Shown: piece after piece, positions 1 through 9,222 of the stretch
How positions within the stretch are numbered: the stretch's first letter is position 1
Layout of the letters: each line of letters starts with the position of its first letter
Notes under the pieces: model-generated
What the model was told of the DNA's origin: nothing
Databases searched by the model: none
Seen by the model: the letters and a program-made list of their open reading frames with translations, nothing else
Source of the DNA: Prorocentrum cordatum
Taxonomy: Eukaryota; Sar; Dinophyceae; Prorocentrales; Prorocentraceae
NCBI GenBank assembly: GCA_963575745.1
Contig: CAUYUJ010005001.1
Span: 1-35,408, forward strand
Direction: 5' to 3'
Length of the DNA stretch: 35,408 bases
Made by a program: the position numbers and the translations under genes

Positions 1-80
1 TTCTCCTCCTCCTCCTCCTCCGCCTCCTCCTCCTCCTCCTCCTCCTCCTCCTCCTACTGCTCCTCCTCCTCCTACTGCTC
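1..80 (+). repeat. (CTC)n pyrimidine microsatellite
   Basis: Imperfect CTC/CCT trinucleotide repeat running in from the window edge, with a few CGC and CTACTG interruptions. It ends just before TATTGCGCAG (82-89), so it could act as an intron polypyrimidine tract. The following frames (90-174, closed by a donor-like CAG|GTAAGG at 172-180) match nothing I recognise, and the donor lies inside a dispersed repeat. Confidence 0.85.
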
Positions 81-152
81 TATTGCGCAGAGAGTTGGGG
101 TCCAGGGTTCTCGCCGTGCTTTTCACGACGCTGTATGCTTGCCGAGACGTCG

Positions 153-364
153 GTCGGGTATAGCCAGGACCCCAGGTAAGGGGACCCGGTCAGTGGTAGG
201 GCCCCGGAGACCTTGAACTGGCCAGAATCACTCAACCAGGTCTGCCGTAGCTGGTGTTTTTTCGGGTGACGGCAGTTCCAGTTAGTGGAACGGGGCAGGG
301 GGGGCGTCCCCCAGTGCACATCACTAAACCAGGTTCCACTAAACCCAGTTCTGCCAACGCCCGA
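153..364 (+). repeat. 211-bp dispersed repeat, copy 1
   Basis: Matches 30847-31057 in the same orientation along its whole length with few differences, starting GTCGGGTA and ending GCCAACGCCCGA. It contains a short internal inverted repeat (TTAGTGGAAC near 285, GTTCCACTAA near 333). No coding frame is shared by both copies, so it looks like a non-autonomous dispersed element. Confidence 0.85.
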
Positions 365-423
365 GTCGTATATCAGAGGCCCCCCTCCTTCGCTCACCAG
401 CTTACGGCGCTATCTTCTGGGAA

Positions 424-645
424 ATGGTCGCTGCGCGCTACCGCGTGGGATGCCAGCAGGCCAGCAGGGACAGACGAGCCAAAGGCAGGCTTCCGAATCG
501 TCCGCGCAAGAGGTGGGCTGACGATATTCGCGCCCACCTACAATCACAAGGGTATGATGCGAGGCATGACGATCGGTTTCTTTTGCCTTTCTCGGCCCAG
601 CAGTGGTCGGTGCTTGCAGACGGACTGCTCGACGTCCCAATGTGA
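424..645 (+). pseudogene. Probable C-terminal remnant of a LINE-type reverse-transcriptase ORF
   Basis: A 73-codon open frame that contains GRLPNRPRKRWADDI followed about 30 residues later by QQWSVLADGL and a stop. A basic stretch leading into RPRKRW-x-DDI, then a tryptophan with a nearby leucine, is the usual look of the C-terminal tail of non-LTR retrotransposon polyproteins, downstream of the RT domain. No YxDD polymerase core or endonuclease is visible upstream, so this would be a 5'-truncated copy, as LINE insertions normally are. No poly(A) tail is obvious. The call rests on one motif. A chance frame in GC-rich DNA is the alternative. Confidence 0.38.
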
Positions 646-1027
646 GCGGCACGGCGCCGCGCGCCCATCCCCGTAGTCGGGACAGCTCTGCTGAGGCGGC
701 GCCCCCCCCCTGTTCATCGTCGACGGGAAGAGTAGTTCTCCGTGTCCACAGCCTTGCGATCCGGGCTCTTCGGCCGGGGCCCCTTCTCCTGGTCCCCCTC
801 CTCTTGCGCTTCCAGATTCTGGATGGCACTCCTCGCAGGCCTGGCGCAGCAATCCCTTGACGCACACGATTGGGGTGACGTCGGGTCGGCCGGGGCCAGT
901 GATCTGGGTGATTCATTCAGTAGTGTCTCAGCGCCGCTTGCTCGGATCGCCTCGGGAAGTCTGTCGAACGAAACGGGGTGGCTCTGCCTGGATGCCCCGC
1001 GCGGACTGCATCCATGGGACCGCGTTC
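646..1027. other. No gene recognised
   Basis: GC-rich, non-repetitive. Open frames occur on both strands but none has a recognisable motif. Likely intergenic or intronic. Confidence 0.5.
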
Positions 1028-1199
1028 CCATTGGATCGCACCTGGGTGTCGAGATCAGGGCATGAATCTACAATTGTTCGTCGCCTCTGAATTCGCTCCC
1101 CCCTTCCTCTTTTCCATTGGATCGCACCTTGGTGTCGAGATCAGGGCACGAATCTAGATTTGCTCGCCGCCTCTGAATTCATTCCCCCCCCTTCCTCTT
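1028..1199 (+). repeat. 86-bp tandem duplication
   Basis: Two adjacent copies beginning CCATTGGATCGCACC at 1028 and 1114, both ending in a pyrimidine-rich CCTTCCTCTT stretch. They differ at several positions (for example GGGCATGAATC against GGGCACGAATC), so the duplication is not very recent. Confidence 0.9.
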
Positions 1200-1443
1200 G
1201 CTGAGGTTCAGCCGCCGTCCAGGGCCCTGCCTGGAGGACGACTCGAACGGCTCGGCCTGTGTCCTGTTCGGCGGCGCGTGCTCCCCCGAGCCAGGCGCCC
1301 GCAGATCCCAACCGAGATGTCTCCGGCCGCGCTTCGAGTCGGGAGGAGCCGAAGGAAGGGACGAACGACAGTCTCTCGGCAGCACGGGCACGGGGAAATG
1401 GCGTGGGGGCTCCAGGCACTCTAGCTGAGGCTCAGGTGCTATC

Positions 1444-1601
1444 TTACCAGCCTGGAACATATCCCTATCCCTATGCTGGGCATCGCCTCATCACGATGCC
1501 AATCTTAGGGATTCCCTTAGTTTTTCAGGGCGCATCCCTAAGATTGTCATTTCCTTTTGGCGTGTCAATCTTAGGGATAGGGATAAGTTCGAGGTTGGTG
1601 A
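1444..1601. mobile_element. Foldback element family A, copy 1 (158 bp)
   Basis: Terminal inverted repeats of 30 bp (1444-1473 and 1572-1601, 26/30 complementary by eye), the inner part being TATCCCTATCCCTA against TAGGGATAGGGATA. A second, perfect 12-bp stem lies inside (AATCTTAGGGAT 1501-1512 with 1534-1545). The same element recurs at 22844-23000 at nearly the same length. It has no coding capacity, so it looks like a MITE-like or foldback element. A clear target-site duplication was not found. Confidence 0.72.
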
Positions 1602-3042
1602 TTATCCATTTGTTCAGGCCAGCGTTTGAGTCCCGACGGTTGGTGGAGCAGCGCTTGAGCTAGCCCAGATCTCAGTCGACGACCTCGTGCAATCCTGGGG
1701 ACGCCTCAGGGCCGCGCGGCGCGCCCGAGGGCCAAGCGTCGGGGCGAGGAGTTGGCTTCGGGGCCCGGGTTCGCCCCCGAGAAGCTGCAGCGGCCCTGCA
1801 GCCACGGACGCGGCCCCACGCGCCGCTGGCGGTGGCCGATTTGCAGCACACGTGTGCGCCGACGCGCCCTCGAGGTTCTCGAGGCATCGCCCCCTCGAGT
1901 TTCGCAGACTCGCTGTCAGTTGCTGAGGAGCCAACTCCAGAGAGGAGGAGCCACCTTCCCAGCACGTGCCCCGGCGAACTGCAGGCAGGTCTTGGGCACC
2001 AGGTGCCTCAGACAGTAATCACGTGCGCACTGGCAAACCCCACGATGACAGGGTGGGTTGGAGCGGGGGGGGACCACCGTGGAGCGTTGAGATGAATGTG
2101 GTTATGTGGCCCTTGGAACGCGTATGGCAGATCAGGACCATCTCAGGGCCACGTTAGGGCTACTGGCGTACAGCCCGCTTGCCCACTGCTTGATTGCCTC
2201 CCCGTTGTCTCCCACCCAGGCCAGGTCGCCGCGGGGGCGCAAAGGGCCCCTTCTCGGTACGGACCGCAGACTTGGCCAGGGTTGACTTGGCCATGATATC
2301 GTCTCAAAGTGCACGCAGCGAAAACTACAAAGTTCTGTTACCGAGCTTCACCCCACAGACTGACACACACTTCTCCCAGGCAGTAGAGCTCAGAAGCAAT
2401 TATCTGCATCGGCCTTTTGATTGTTGTTTGGTTTCGATTGGGAGGTTGTCACAGTTATGGAATTCAGATGCGCCCTCGCTCAGATAGGGACGTGTCAGTC
2501 GAAAGTGTTCAACACGATCGCTCGATACGTTCATAAGCACAGTAACCTCACATTGTGTTGTACGTTCTCGTTATAGTACCCATTATTTGATTCAGCGGAT
2601 TGAAGGTGTGTGCGTGTATGTGACAGGTGTTCCATCAGTCATGTCTCGTTCGTGCAGACATGTGCGAACACGAGTTTGCACGCATGGTCCCAGCCAATAT
2701 GTGTTGCAACTGGTCTGCGCACTCGTGTTCAAAGCAGCTGTTTAGCGCATTCACTAACACATTGATTGTCAGGCGTGGGTATTCAACACAGTTGGTTCAC
2801 GCATTCATGAAGACACGAGTGTCTGTTGTTGCGCGCCCATGTTGAGTCCGCGTATTTTTTCGAGTAGGCCTACTCGGTTTTGCGTACCTCTCGAAAGAGC
2901 GCGTTCTACCACCACCTCTCCAAAACCAGGGGGAGGGTCCGGGAACATTATTCGGGGGGGTCCAGAGACTTCCCCCCCGAAACATTTTCCTGGCGAAGGA
3001 CCCAACCATATGCAGTTCTGGGTGCAGCAATTCTCTTCTTCG
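1602..3042. other. No gene recognised; GC-rich then AT-richer unique DNA
   Basis: 1640-1960 is very GC-rich with open frames on both strands. One plus frame contains GEELASGPGFAPEKLQRPC, but no family is recognised and no splice signals decide the strand. 2300-2900 is more AT-rich and holds scattered ACACGAGT/ACTCGTGT motifs without a clear period. Confidence 0.4.
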
Positions 3043-4085
3043 GTGAAGCTCCTTATGGGGCCCTGCACTGGGTGGGGGGGAACGCATGCGGGCGGTAGCA
3101 CTGGGGCCGTCGGTGGAGCTCCCTTTGGGGCCACGAAGCGCTGTACTGGGTGGGTGAAAATACCAAATTGGGCTTCCGGGACGCTTGCGGACGGTCCCAG
3201 TGTGGGCTTCGGTGGAGCTCCCTATGGGGCCACGAAGCGCTGTACTGGGTGGATGAAATGCCAAATTGGGTGTGCGGGACGCATGTGGGCGGTCCCACTG
3301 GGGGATTCGGTGGAGCTCCTTACGGGGCCACGAAACGCTGTACTGGGCGGGTGAAAATGTCAAATTGCGCGTGCGGGACGCATGCGGGCGGTTCCACTGG
3401 GGGCTTCGGTGGAGCTCCCTATGGGGCCACGAAACTTTGTACTGGGTGGGTGATACTGCCAAAATGAATGTGCGGGACGCATGTGGACGGCCCACTGGCC
3501 ACGAAACGCTGTATTGGGTGTGGCGGACGCATGTGGCCACCCCTACTGGGGCCTCCGATGGAGCTCCCTATGAGGCCACGAAGCGCTGTATCAGGTGTGG
3601 CGTGCGCATGTGGCCACTCCCACTGGGGCTTTACGTGGAACTCCCTATGGGGCCACGAAGCGCTGTACTGGTTGTGAGGGACGCATGTGGCCACCACTAC
3701 TGGGGCCTTGGGTGGGGCTCCCTATGGGGCCACCAAGCGCTGTACTGGGTGTGGCGGACGCATGTGGTACCCCCACTGGGGCCTTACGTGGAGCTCCCTA
3801 TGGGGCCACGAAGCGCTGTACCGGGTGTGGCGGACGCATGTGGTACCCCCACTGGGGCCTTACGAGGAGCTCCCTATGGGGCCACCAAGCGCTGTACTGG
3901 GTGTGGCGGACGCATGTGGCACCCCCACTGGGGCCTTACGTGGAGCTCCCTGTGGGGCAACGAACAGCTGTACTGGGTGTGGCGGACGCATGTTGTACCC
4001 CCACTGGGGCCTTACGTGGAACTCCCTATGGGGCCACGAAACGCTGTATTGGGTGTGGCGGACACATGTGGCCAACCCCACTGGG
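3043..4085 (+). repeat. Satellite array, 99-bp and ~76-bp units (plus orientation)
   Basis: About twelve units around GGAGCTCCCTATGGGGCCAC and CGCTGTACTGGGTG. Spacing of the TGTACTG landmark is 98-99 bp for the first units (3142, 3241, 3339, 3438), then 72-78 bp (3510, 3588, 3664, 3741, 3818, 3893, 3969, 4045). The short form lacks roughly 23 bp corresponding to GTGAAAATGCCAAATTGGG. Because 99 bp is 33 codons, long open frames cross the array; they are repeat products, not genes. The same satellite occurs inverted at 27165-27890. Confidence 0.95.
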
Positions 4086-4184
4086 GCGGCGGGGGGGGGC
4101 ACGGGAGGAAGAGGAGACGCGAGGACGGTTTCTTCAAAACGAGGACCCAACACCACAGGATGGTCGGGAACTACTCGAGGGGTG

Positions 4185-4260
4185 CGACGTCGACGACGAC
4201 GTCGTCGCCGCCGCCGCCGCCGCCAGCAAACGACGCGGGCGACGACGACGACGACGACGC

Positions 4261-4311
<51 letters not shown>

Positions 4312-4488
4312 CGACGGGTGACGCACGACGACCGCGACCGCGACGGCGAAGATGACGCCGACGCCGACGCCGACGATGTCGAAAACGACGACGACGCCGA
4401 CGACGCCGACGACGATGGCGGCAACGACGATGACGACAACGACGACGAAGACGACGACGACGCTTACGACGACGCCGACGACGTTCGA
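4185..4488 (+). repeat. (GAC)n/(CGA)n microsatellite
   Basis: Long GAC/CGA trinucleotide tract with GCC and GCG interruptions, pure between about 4262 and 4310. Read as codons it gives poly-Asp or poly-Thr frames, which are not evidence of a gene. Confidence 0.95.
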
Positions 4489-4496
4489 TACCTACT

Positions 4497-5310
4497 TGGA
4501 TGCGGTTGCAGCTGGGTCGAACCCCGGAAGATCCTATATCGGCTTGCTCAGGCCTTTTGTAGGGTTCTGTGAGAGCTGGACCCAGACCCTAGACCGAGTC
4601 CTGAAATGATGTTTTTAGAGCTTGATCGGACTTCCTATACAGATGTTGCGTGATTGCTGGATCCAGCCCCGATATGATTCTATTAGAGCTGGTCCCAGCC
4701 GAAGTATAATTCTATGGATCGAGCCTTCGTAGGATGCAGCCCTGGTTGGATTGCGTTAAAGCTGGGTCGAGTCCAAGTAGGGTTCCATCAGAGCTGGGCC
4801 GAACCGGAGTGGGTGTTTGAGAGAGCTTGATTGTTTCCTAGGAAGTTGCTATGACAATTAAATGGTGTCCCAGCAGGGTTCTGTTTGAGCTGGACCGAAC
4901 CCTCATAGGACTCGATGGGAGTTGGATCCAGCTTCTAAAGATTTGCATAAGAGCTGTATTCCAGTTTCAGTGTAATGCTGTTGGAATCCGAAAAACTCTT
5001 ATTGATATTCTTCCAGAGCTGGTCCCAAGCACAGCAGGAATCTACCAACATTGGACCGGGCGAGCCAAAGTAGGATTCGATTCGCGCAAACTCCATTCGA
5101 GCTGGATCCAGTAGAGTCGGATCCAGCCCTTGCAGAATTCTATTCGAACTGGACCGAGCCAGCGTTGGATTTTAGTCGAGGTTGATCGAACCCCGATCGG
5201 GATGTCCGAGCGCTGGGTCCAGCACTCGTAGCAGGAACACAGTAGAGCTGGATCGAGCCCTGGTGGGATTCTGAGAGGGCTGGGTCGAAGCCTCGCAGCA
5301 TTCTGTCAGA
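4497..5310 (+). repeat. Degenerate minisatellite, core GAGCTGGATCCAGCC
   Basis: Many diverged copies, roughly 33-40 bp apart, of a motif like GAGCTGG(A/G)TC(C/G)AGCCC followed by TAGGATTCT. Clear copies lie near 4570, 4690, 4770, 4790, 5100, 5120, 5240 and 5280. The half-palindromic CTGGATCCAG core recurs. An old, decayed array with no coding frame. Confidence 0.75.
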
Positions 5311-5472
5311 GCCGGCGCCTGGCGCGGACGACGGCGACAGGTGCGCCGCCGCCGCCGCTGCTGTCGCCGTCGGCGGCGCGGGGTGGGCCCCGCCGAGTAA
5401 ATTATCATTATCCGGAAGCGGGGGACGGAGGGTTCTGGACCCCACCTGCGGGGGAGTCCCCGGCAGTTCTTT

Positions 5473-5499
5473 GGGGGGGGGGGGGGGGGGGGGGGGGGG
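5473..5499 (+). repeat. 27-nt G homopolymer
   Basis: Uninterrupted run of 27 G on the plus strand. It is likely to form G-quadruplexes. Its exact length in the assembly may be unreliable. Confidence 0.95.
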
Positions 5500-5619
5500 A
5501 GGGATCAAAGTAGCCAGCTCGAGCGAGCCAGCTCCGTCCACTCCAACCCGCACTCCGACAACATAAGAAGCAAGTGCGTCGCGTCCGTCGCTTGTATATC
5601 GTGGGCGGCTAGACGTCCA

Positions 5620-6330
5620 GCGCGCGACATGAGCTGCGTCCTATTCCTGCCGCGTATTGAGCAACGTCGACGAGAAACAAGACCGCGCGCGATGTACGAC
5701 GCGCCCCGCTCCGGCCTCTCATGCTGCATCGTCGGTGGGGGCCCTCTTTGCCACGGCCGGAGGGGTCCGGGGGTCGATTTTGGTTTGCTTCGTGCGCACC
5801 AAAGGGTCACCGTTGCCAAAGGTCTCTCTTACGTGGACACGACAACGGGCGCGCCGGCGGCGAACCGCAGTTGTTTGAGGCATTCTGATTCGCCGCCCGC
5901 CCAACTCAACCCGACGGGCCGCAGCGCCAACGACAAGAAAGTCCATGTTGACGAGCAGGCGTCCCCGCGCGATGCGCGCCGCGTCCCATTCCCGTTGCGC
6001 GATTCGCAGCGCCGACGAGGAGAAAGTACATGTTGGCAAGGAAAACGTCGACGTTGCGGTGTTTTGTGACAGGTAGGACGGGGGGTCCCGCGTAGGGTTG
6101 GCCATGCGTCCGCGCGCGATGTGCGCCGCGTCCCATTCCTGATACACTTTTCGCAGCGTCGACGACAAGCAAGTCCATGTTGACGAGAAAACGTTGACTT
6201 TGTATTGTTTTTTGATAGGTAGGACGCGACCACCGGCATAGGGTAACCCAAGCGATGTTCATTCCGTCCAAGTCCTGCTACACTTTTCGCAACTCAACGA
6301 CACGTTGGCGAGAAAATATTAGAGTTCGTG
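5620..6330 (+). repeat. Degenerate tandem repeat, ~85-146 bp period
   Basis: Landmark CGCAGCG(C/T)CGACGA followed by AAGTCCATGTTGACGAG recurs at 5921, 6006, 6152 and, decayed, 6288. CGCGCGATG(C/T)GCGCCGCGTC recurs at 5622, 5968 and 6115. The units carry a GTAGGACG block near their ends. No stable reading frame runs through the copies. Confidence 0.75.
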
Positions 6331-6544
6331 CTGTTTTTTCTTCCAGTTGGGACGGCGGGGGTGCTATCGGCCGGCTAGGTGGGGATGCGGGGGTGTTTAA
6401 TCATGGGAAGTAAGGATCAAGACGCCTTCCAGATAGCACGCCGTCTAGCTCACTCCCACCCGCCCTCCCGACACATAAGTAACACCCGAGCTTCAGCATG
6501 TCCCGCGGTCGTTTTTTGATGGACAGCTACTGAGAACCAAAAAA

Positions 6545-7200
6545 AAGTTCGCGACGCTGCGGCGAGGTGCGCCACGCGTGCCAGGCGCGCCACGCGCGCC
6601 AGGCACCCCTGGGGCCCGAGCGTGCCAGGCACGCCTGGTGCGCCAGATGTTCCCTCCAGCCGCGCCAGTTGCGGCACGTCCGGGGCACGTAAAGTGTGTC
6701 GGGTGTGCCTGCGCACGTGACAGCACACATCGGGAAACACGTCGGCCCCCACCATCCATGTCGAAAACCAATGCCCATCATTGTGTCTGGTGGGCCTGCG
6801 CACAGCAGGCCGTGCGCCACCACCCCCGCCGTCCCTGACAAAAACCACTTGGCAATGATTGCGAGGTGGCCGCGCACTATCCACATTTAGCCGCGAGGTG
6901 CATTTTGTATTGTGTGGTTGCCAGGGGTGGTAGCCCTGCGCGCAGCAGGCAATATGCTGACACCCCCGCCGTCCCCTTTCGAAAAACAATACAAAGTGCC
7001 CGCGGGCCTCACGAACATGACCCCAGGCTTTGCGCCAAAGTGTACCGTGTATTGTTGTATGACAGGGATGGTGGTGTGGGGGGGGGGTGGGGGGGGGCGC
7101 ATCGGGTTGGTTGCGCATGCTCCGAATTTGGAGGCAGGGTGCGGTTCGTATTGTTTGTTGACACGGATGGTGGGGGGCCTTCGTGGTGTGCGCATGGTTC
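6545..7200 (+). repeat. GC-rich and CCCGCCGTCC degenerate minisatellites
   Basis: 6555-6650 is built from overlapping GCGCGCCAGGC/GTGCCAGGCACGCC palindromic words. From 6700 to 7200 a diverged unit recurs: CAGCAGG(C)...CACCCCCGCCGTCC..., then a GAAAA(A/C)CAATAC-like stretch (near 6755, 6815, 6950). Open frames here are repeat products. Confidence 0.6.
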
Positions 7201-7649
7201 CGGGTTGGCTGCCGGCCAGGTGAGGCAGGGGGTGTCTATTTAGTAGGGAACAGTGATGATAAAGGGGGAGGGTTGCCTTCTTTTTTGTCCCCCCATCGGA
7301 TTTGTCTTAGGGAAGACAGGGGGGGCGAGGATTCTGACACGCCCCCACTGCAGATGTTTTTCAGGCCAGCGGCGGTGGATCGCGCTCCCTCTTACATCCA
7401 CATGCTCGGATTGTACGCCTTGGGGTACATACGTGATGTTTCTTCATTCGTTCGTATTCTTCGCCGCTGCTCAAAAGTCTCAGCGCCCCGTGCCTTCAGA
7501 CGCCTGTTGGGAGCTTCACGAGCTGATCGGGCCCATCGTGTCAACGGCGCGAGCTTGCGGGCATGCTCACGGTTGGAAGAGATTGACACAAGGCAGTTCA
7601 GACGAGCAGGAAGCACAGTATACACATGAGTTGTAGCGAACGTGGCAGG
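7201..7649. other. Unassigned unique DNA with a weak plus-strand ORF (7256-7636)
   Basis: An ATG at 7256 opens a 126-codon frame that ends just before the (GAT)n tract. Its C-terminal half (for example CWELHELIGPIVSTARACG) is not low-complexity, but no family or motif is recognised and two other frames stay open over the same stretch. It may be chance. Confidence 0.25.
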
Positions 7650-7787
7650 ATGAGGTGGAGAAGGAGGAGGAGGAGGATCATGCTGATGACGATCGCAAGT
7701 ACGGCGATGATGACGACGGTGATGATGACGATGACGATGATGCTCATCATCATGAGGGTCATGCGGAGGACGAGGAGGATGTGGTGC

Positions 7788-7829
<42 letters not shown>

Positions 7830-7961
7830 CGATGATGGCCTTGATGACGACGAAGGTGGTCATGATGATGATCATCATCATCAGCATGAAGAGGGGGAGC
7901 AGGTGGAGGAGCAGGAGCAGGTGGAGGAGGAGGGCGAGGAGGATGGGGTGGTGGTGATGAA

Positions 7962-8028
<67 letters not shown>

Positions 8029-8135
8029 CTGATGAAAATGATGACGATGATGATGATGATGATGAGGACGAGGAGGATGAGGAGGAGGAGGACGAGGAGG
8101 AGGACGACGAGGAGGAGGAGGAAGAAGAAATGGAA
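7650..8135 (+). repeat. (GAT)n/(GAG)n compound microsatellite
   Basis: Pure GAT runs near 7786-7832 and 7960-8031, embedded in GAG/GAC-rich repeats. The reverse strand gives poly-Ser or poly-His frames of up to about 200 codons, which are artefacts. On the minus strand this is a pyrimidine-rich tract, but no convincing exon follows it. Confidence 0.95.
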
Positions 8136-8294
8136 GAGGTGCGAGGAGCGAGGACCACGGAGGAATCTGTGGGAGGGTGAGCGAAGAGAAAGGGGGATGG
8201 GGGAGCGCAGGCCAAGGCGGAGTGGAGAGGGGGCTGGGACGGCAGGGACAGGTGGCAGGGAATGCAACGGATCGGGCCGGACGAGAGGGGGGGA

Positions 8295-8451
8295 CAGGGA
8301 AACCTTGACCTTCCAGAGCGCTATTTTGTAGCACTGGAGACCTAAAAACCTAAAATGCTGAGCGAAACAGCCTAAAACCAAGACGTAGAATAGCTCTGGG
8401 ATAGGTTTTAAATCGCGTGCTATTTTTTAGCCCTCCTGGAAGGTCAGGGAA
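8295..8451. mobile_element. Inverted-repeat element F with 7-bp target duplication
   Basis: CAGGGAA flanks the element on both sides (8295-8301 and 8445-8451). Inside are terminal inverted repeats: CCTTGACCTTCCAGAGCGC at the left, and its near-complement ending ...CCTGGAAGGTCAGG at the right. An AT-rich middle contains repeated CCTAAAA. The 143-bp interior has no coding capacity. The duplication places CAG|G at both junctions, the layout seen in dinoflagellate introners. Single copy in this window. Confidence 0.65.
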
Positions 8452-8960
8452 GGGGGGGTTACGAAGTCTGCTGCATGCAGCTGGTTTCAGCCCCACCGAG
8501 GGGCCCAGTCCTCGATACATGGCCGCCTCCGGCGCCGGGAGGCGCCGGGAAGATCAGCTACGCGTGAGCGGATTCTCAAAGCCCCCCTTTGCTATCCCCC
8601 CCTTCCGCCCGGCCCGAGAGGAGGAGCGGGGGCAGCAGGGGAGGTCAGAGAGAGAGGCAGAGCGCAGGCGGAGCAGGAAGTCGGGGGGGGGGGGAGGCAG
8701 AGGTCCAGCGCGCTGGAGGCGGGTGCCGATCACGCCAGCACCGCTGGCTTCCAGCCTGGGGATGCCTCTGCAGAGGACGTGGCTGCAAGGGCCGCGCGAT
8801 TCCGCGAGGCTTGCCTGCCACGGGCGCTCAGGCCGCCTGCGGCTTCCTCCGCTCGCGCCGGTGGCGCGAGCGGAGGAAGGCGCACGTCCACAGGCCAGAA
8901 GTCGTGGATGCGGTCGCGGACGGGCAGGCCCAAAAGGGGCAGCGCCAGCGCTTGGGAGGC
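8452..8960. other. GC-rich unassigned DNA with a perfect 17-bp hairpin (8843-8879)
   Basis: Open, GC3-rich frames exist on both strands at 8880-8945. The plus frame reads PEVVDAVADGQAQKGQ after a CAG at 8894; the minus frame reads LPVRDRIHDFWPVDVRL. They cannot both be real and no family is recognised. 8843-8859 and 8863-8879 are perfect reverse complements (CTTCCTCCGCTCGCGCC) around a GGT loop. Confidence 0.35.
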
Positions 8961-9025
8961 CCCTCCTCCTCCTCCTCCTCCTCCTCCTCCTCCTCCTCCT
9001 CCTCCTCCTCCTCTCCTCCTCCACC
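8961..9025 (+). repeat. (CCT)n microsatellite
   Basis: About 17 pure CCT units, then a short CTCCTCCTCCACCAG end. It lies about 165 bp upstream of the spliced-leader relict. Confidence 0.95.
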
Positions 9026-9039
9026 AGTCCCCGAGGGGG

Positions 9040-9187
9040 ACGGTTCCAAGAGGCTCCCCAGGAGAGCCCCAGGAGGCCCAAGTCGTAAGATCTTTTTTGC
9101 GAGCCGCACATGTTTAGCATACTTGTCTTTTCGGGCTGCACCGCGTCCACGACGGACCGAGAGGCCCCCAAGAATGCCCCAAGACGG
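9040..9187 (-). repeat. CTTGG-type minisatellite (reverse orientation)
   Basis: Copies of CCCCAAGA/CCCCAGGAGGCCC, the reverse complement of the GGGCCTCTTGGGG units common at 13.2, 22-24 and 33 kb. It runs up to the spliced-leader relict, so the gene's upstream region is repeat DNA. A TTTTTT at 9091-9096 is the only T-run that resembles the TTTT motif proposed for dinoflagellate promoters. Confidence 0.6.
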
Positions 9188-9209
9188 TCCGTAGCCATTT
9201 TGGCTCAAG
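9188..9209 (+). other. Dinoflagellate spliced-leader relict (full 22 nt)
   Basis: The 22 bases match the dinoflagellate spliced leader (D-CCGTAGCC-ATTTTGGCTCAAG) without a mismatch, with T at the degenerate first position. In a genuine SL RNA gene a GT donor should follow; here the leader is followed by TTGTTGAAACTGC and the gene's first ATG. The leader is normally added to mRNA by trans-splicing, so a genomic copy joined to a gene indicates that a mature mRNA was reverse-transcribed and reinserted. A new transcript would need trans-splicing again at an AG at or upstream of this copy. Confidence 0.93.
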
Positions 9210-9222
9210 TTGTTGAAACTGC

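Noticed and set aside
3266-4321. 351-codon plus-strand ORF
   Set aside because: It is the 99/76-bp satellite followed by (GAC)n read as codons; three plus frames stay open because the long unit is a multiple of three.
7598-8381. Minus-strand poly-Ser, poly-His and poly-Ile ORFs
   Set aside because: Products of (GAT)n/(GAG)n microsatellites in all frames.
8880-8945. Exon encoding LPVRDRIHDFWPVDV on the minus strand
   Set aside because: The plus strand is equally open and has a better acceptor; the minus strand has no pyrimidine tract. Kept only as a note.
9188-9209. SL RNA gene
   Set aside because: The leader is not followed by a GT donor or an Sm-site region; it runs directly into a protein-coding frame.
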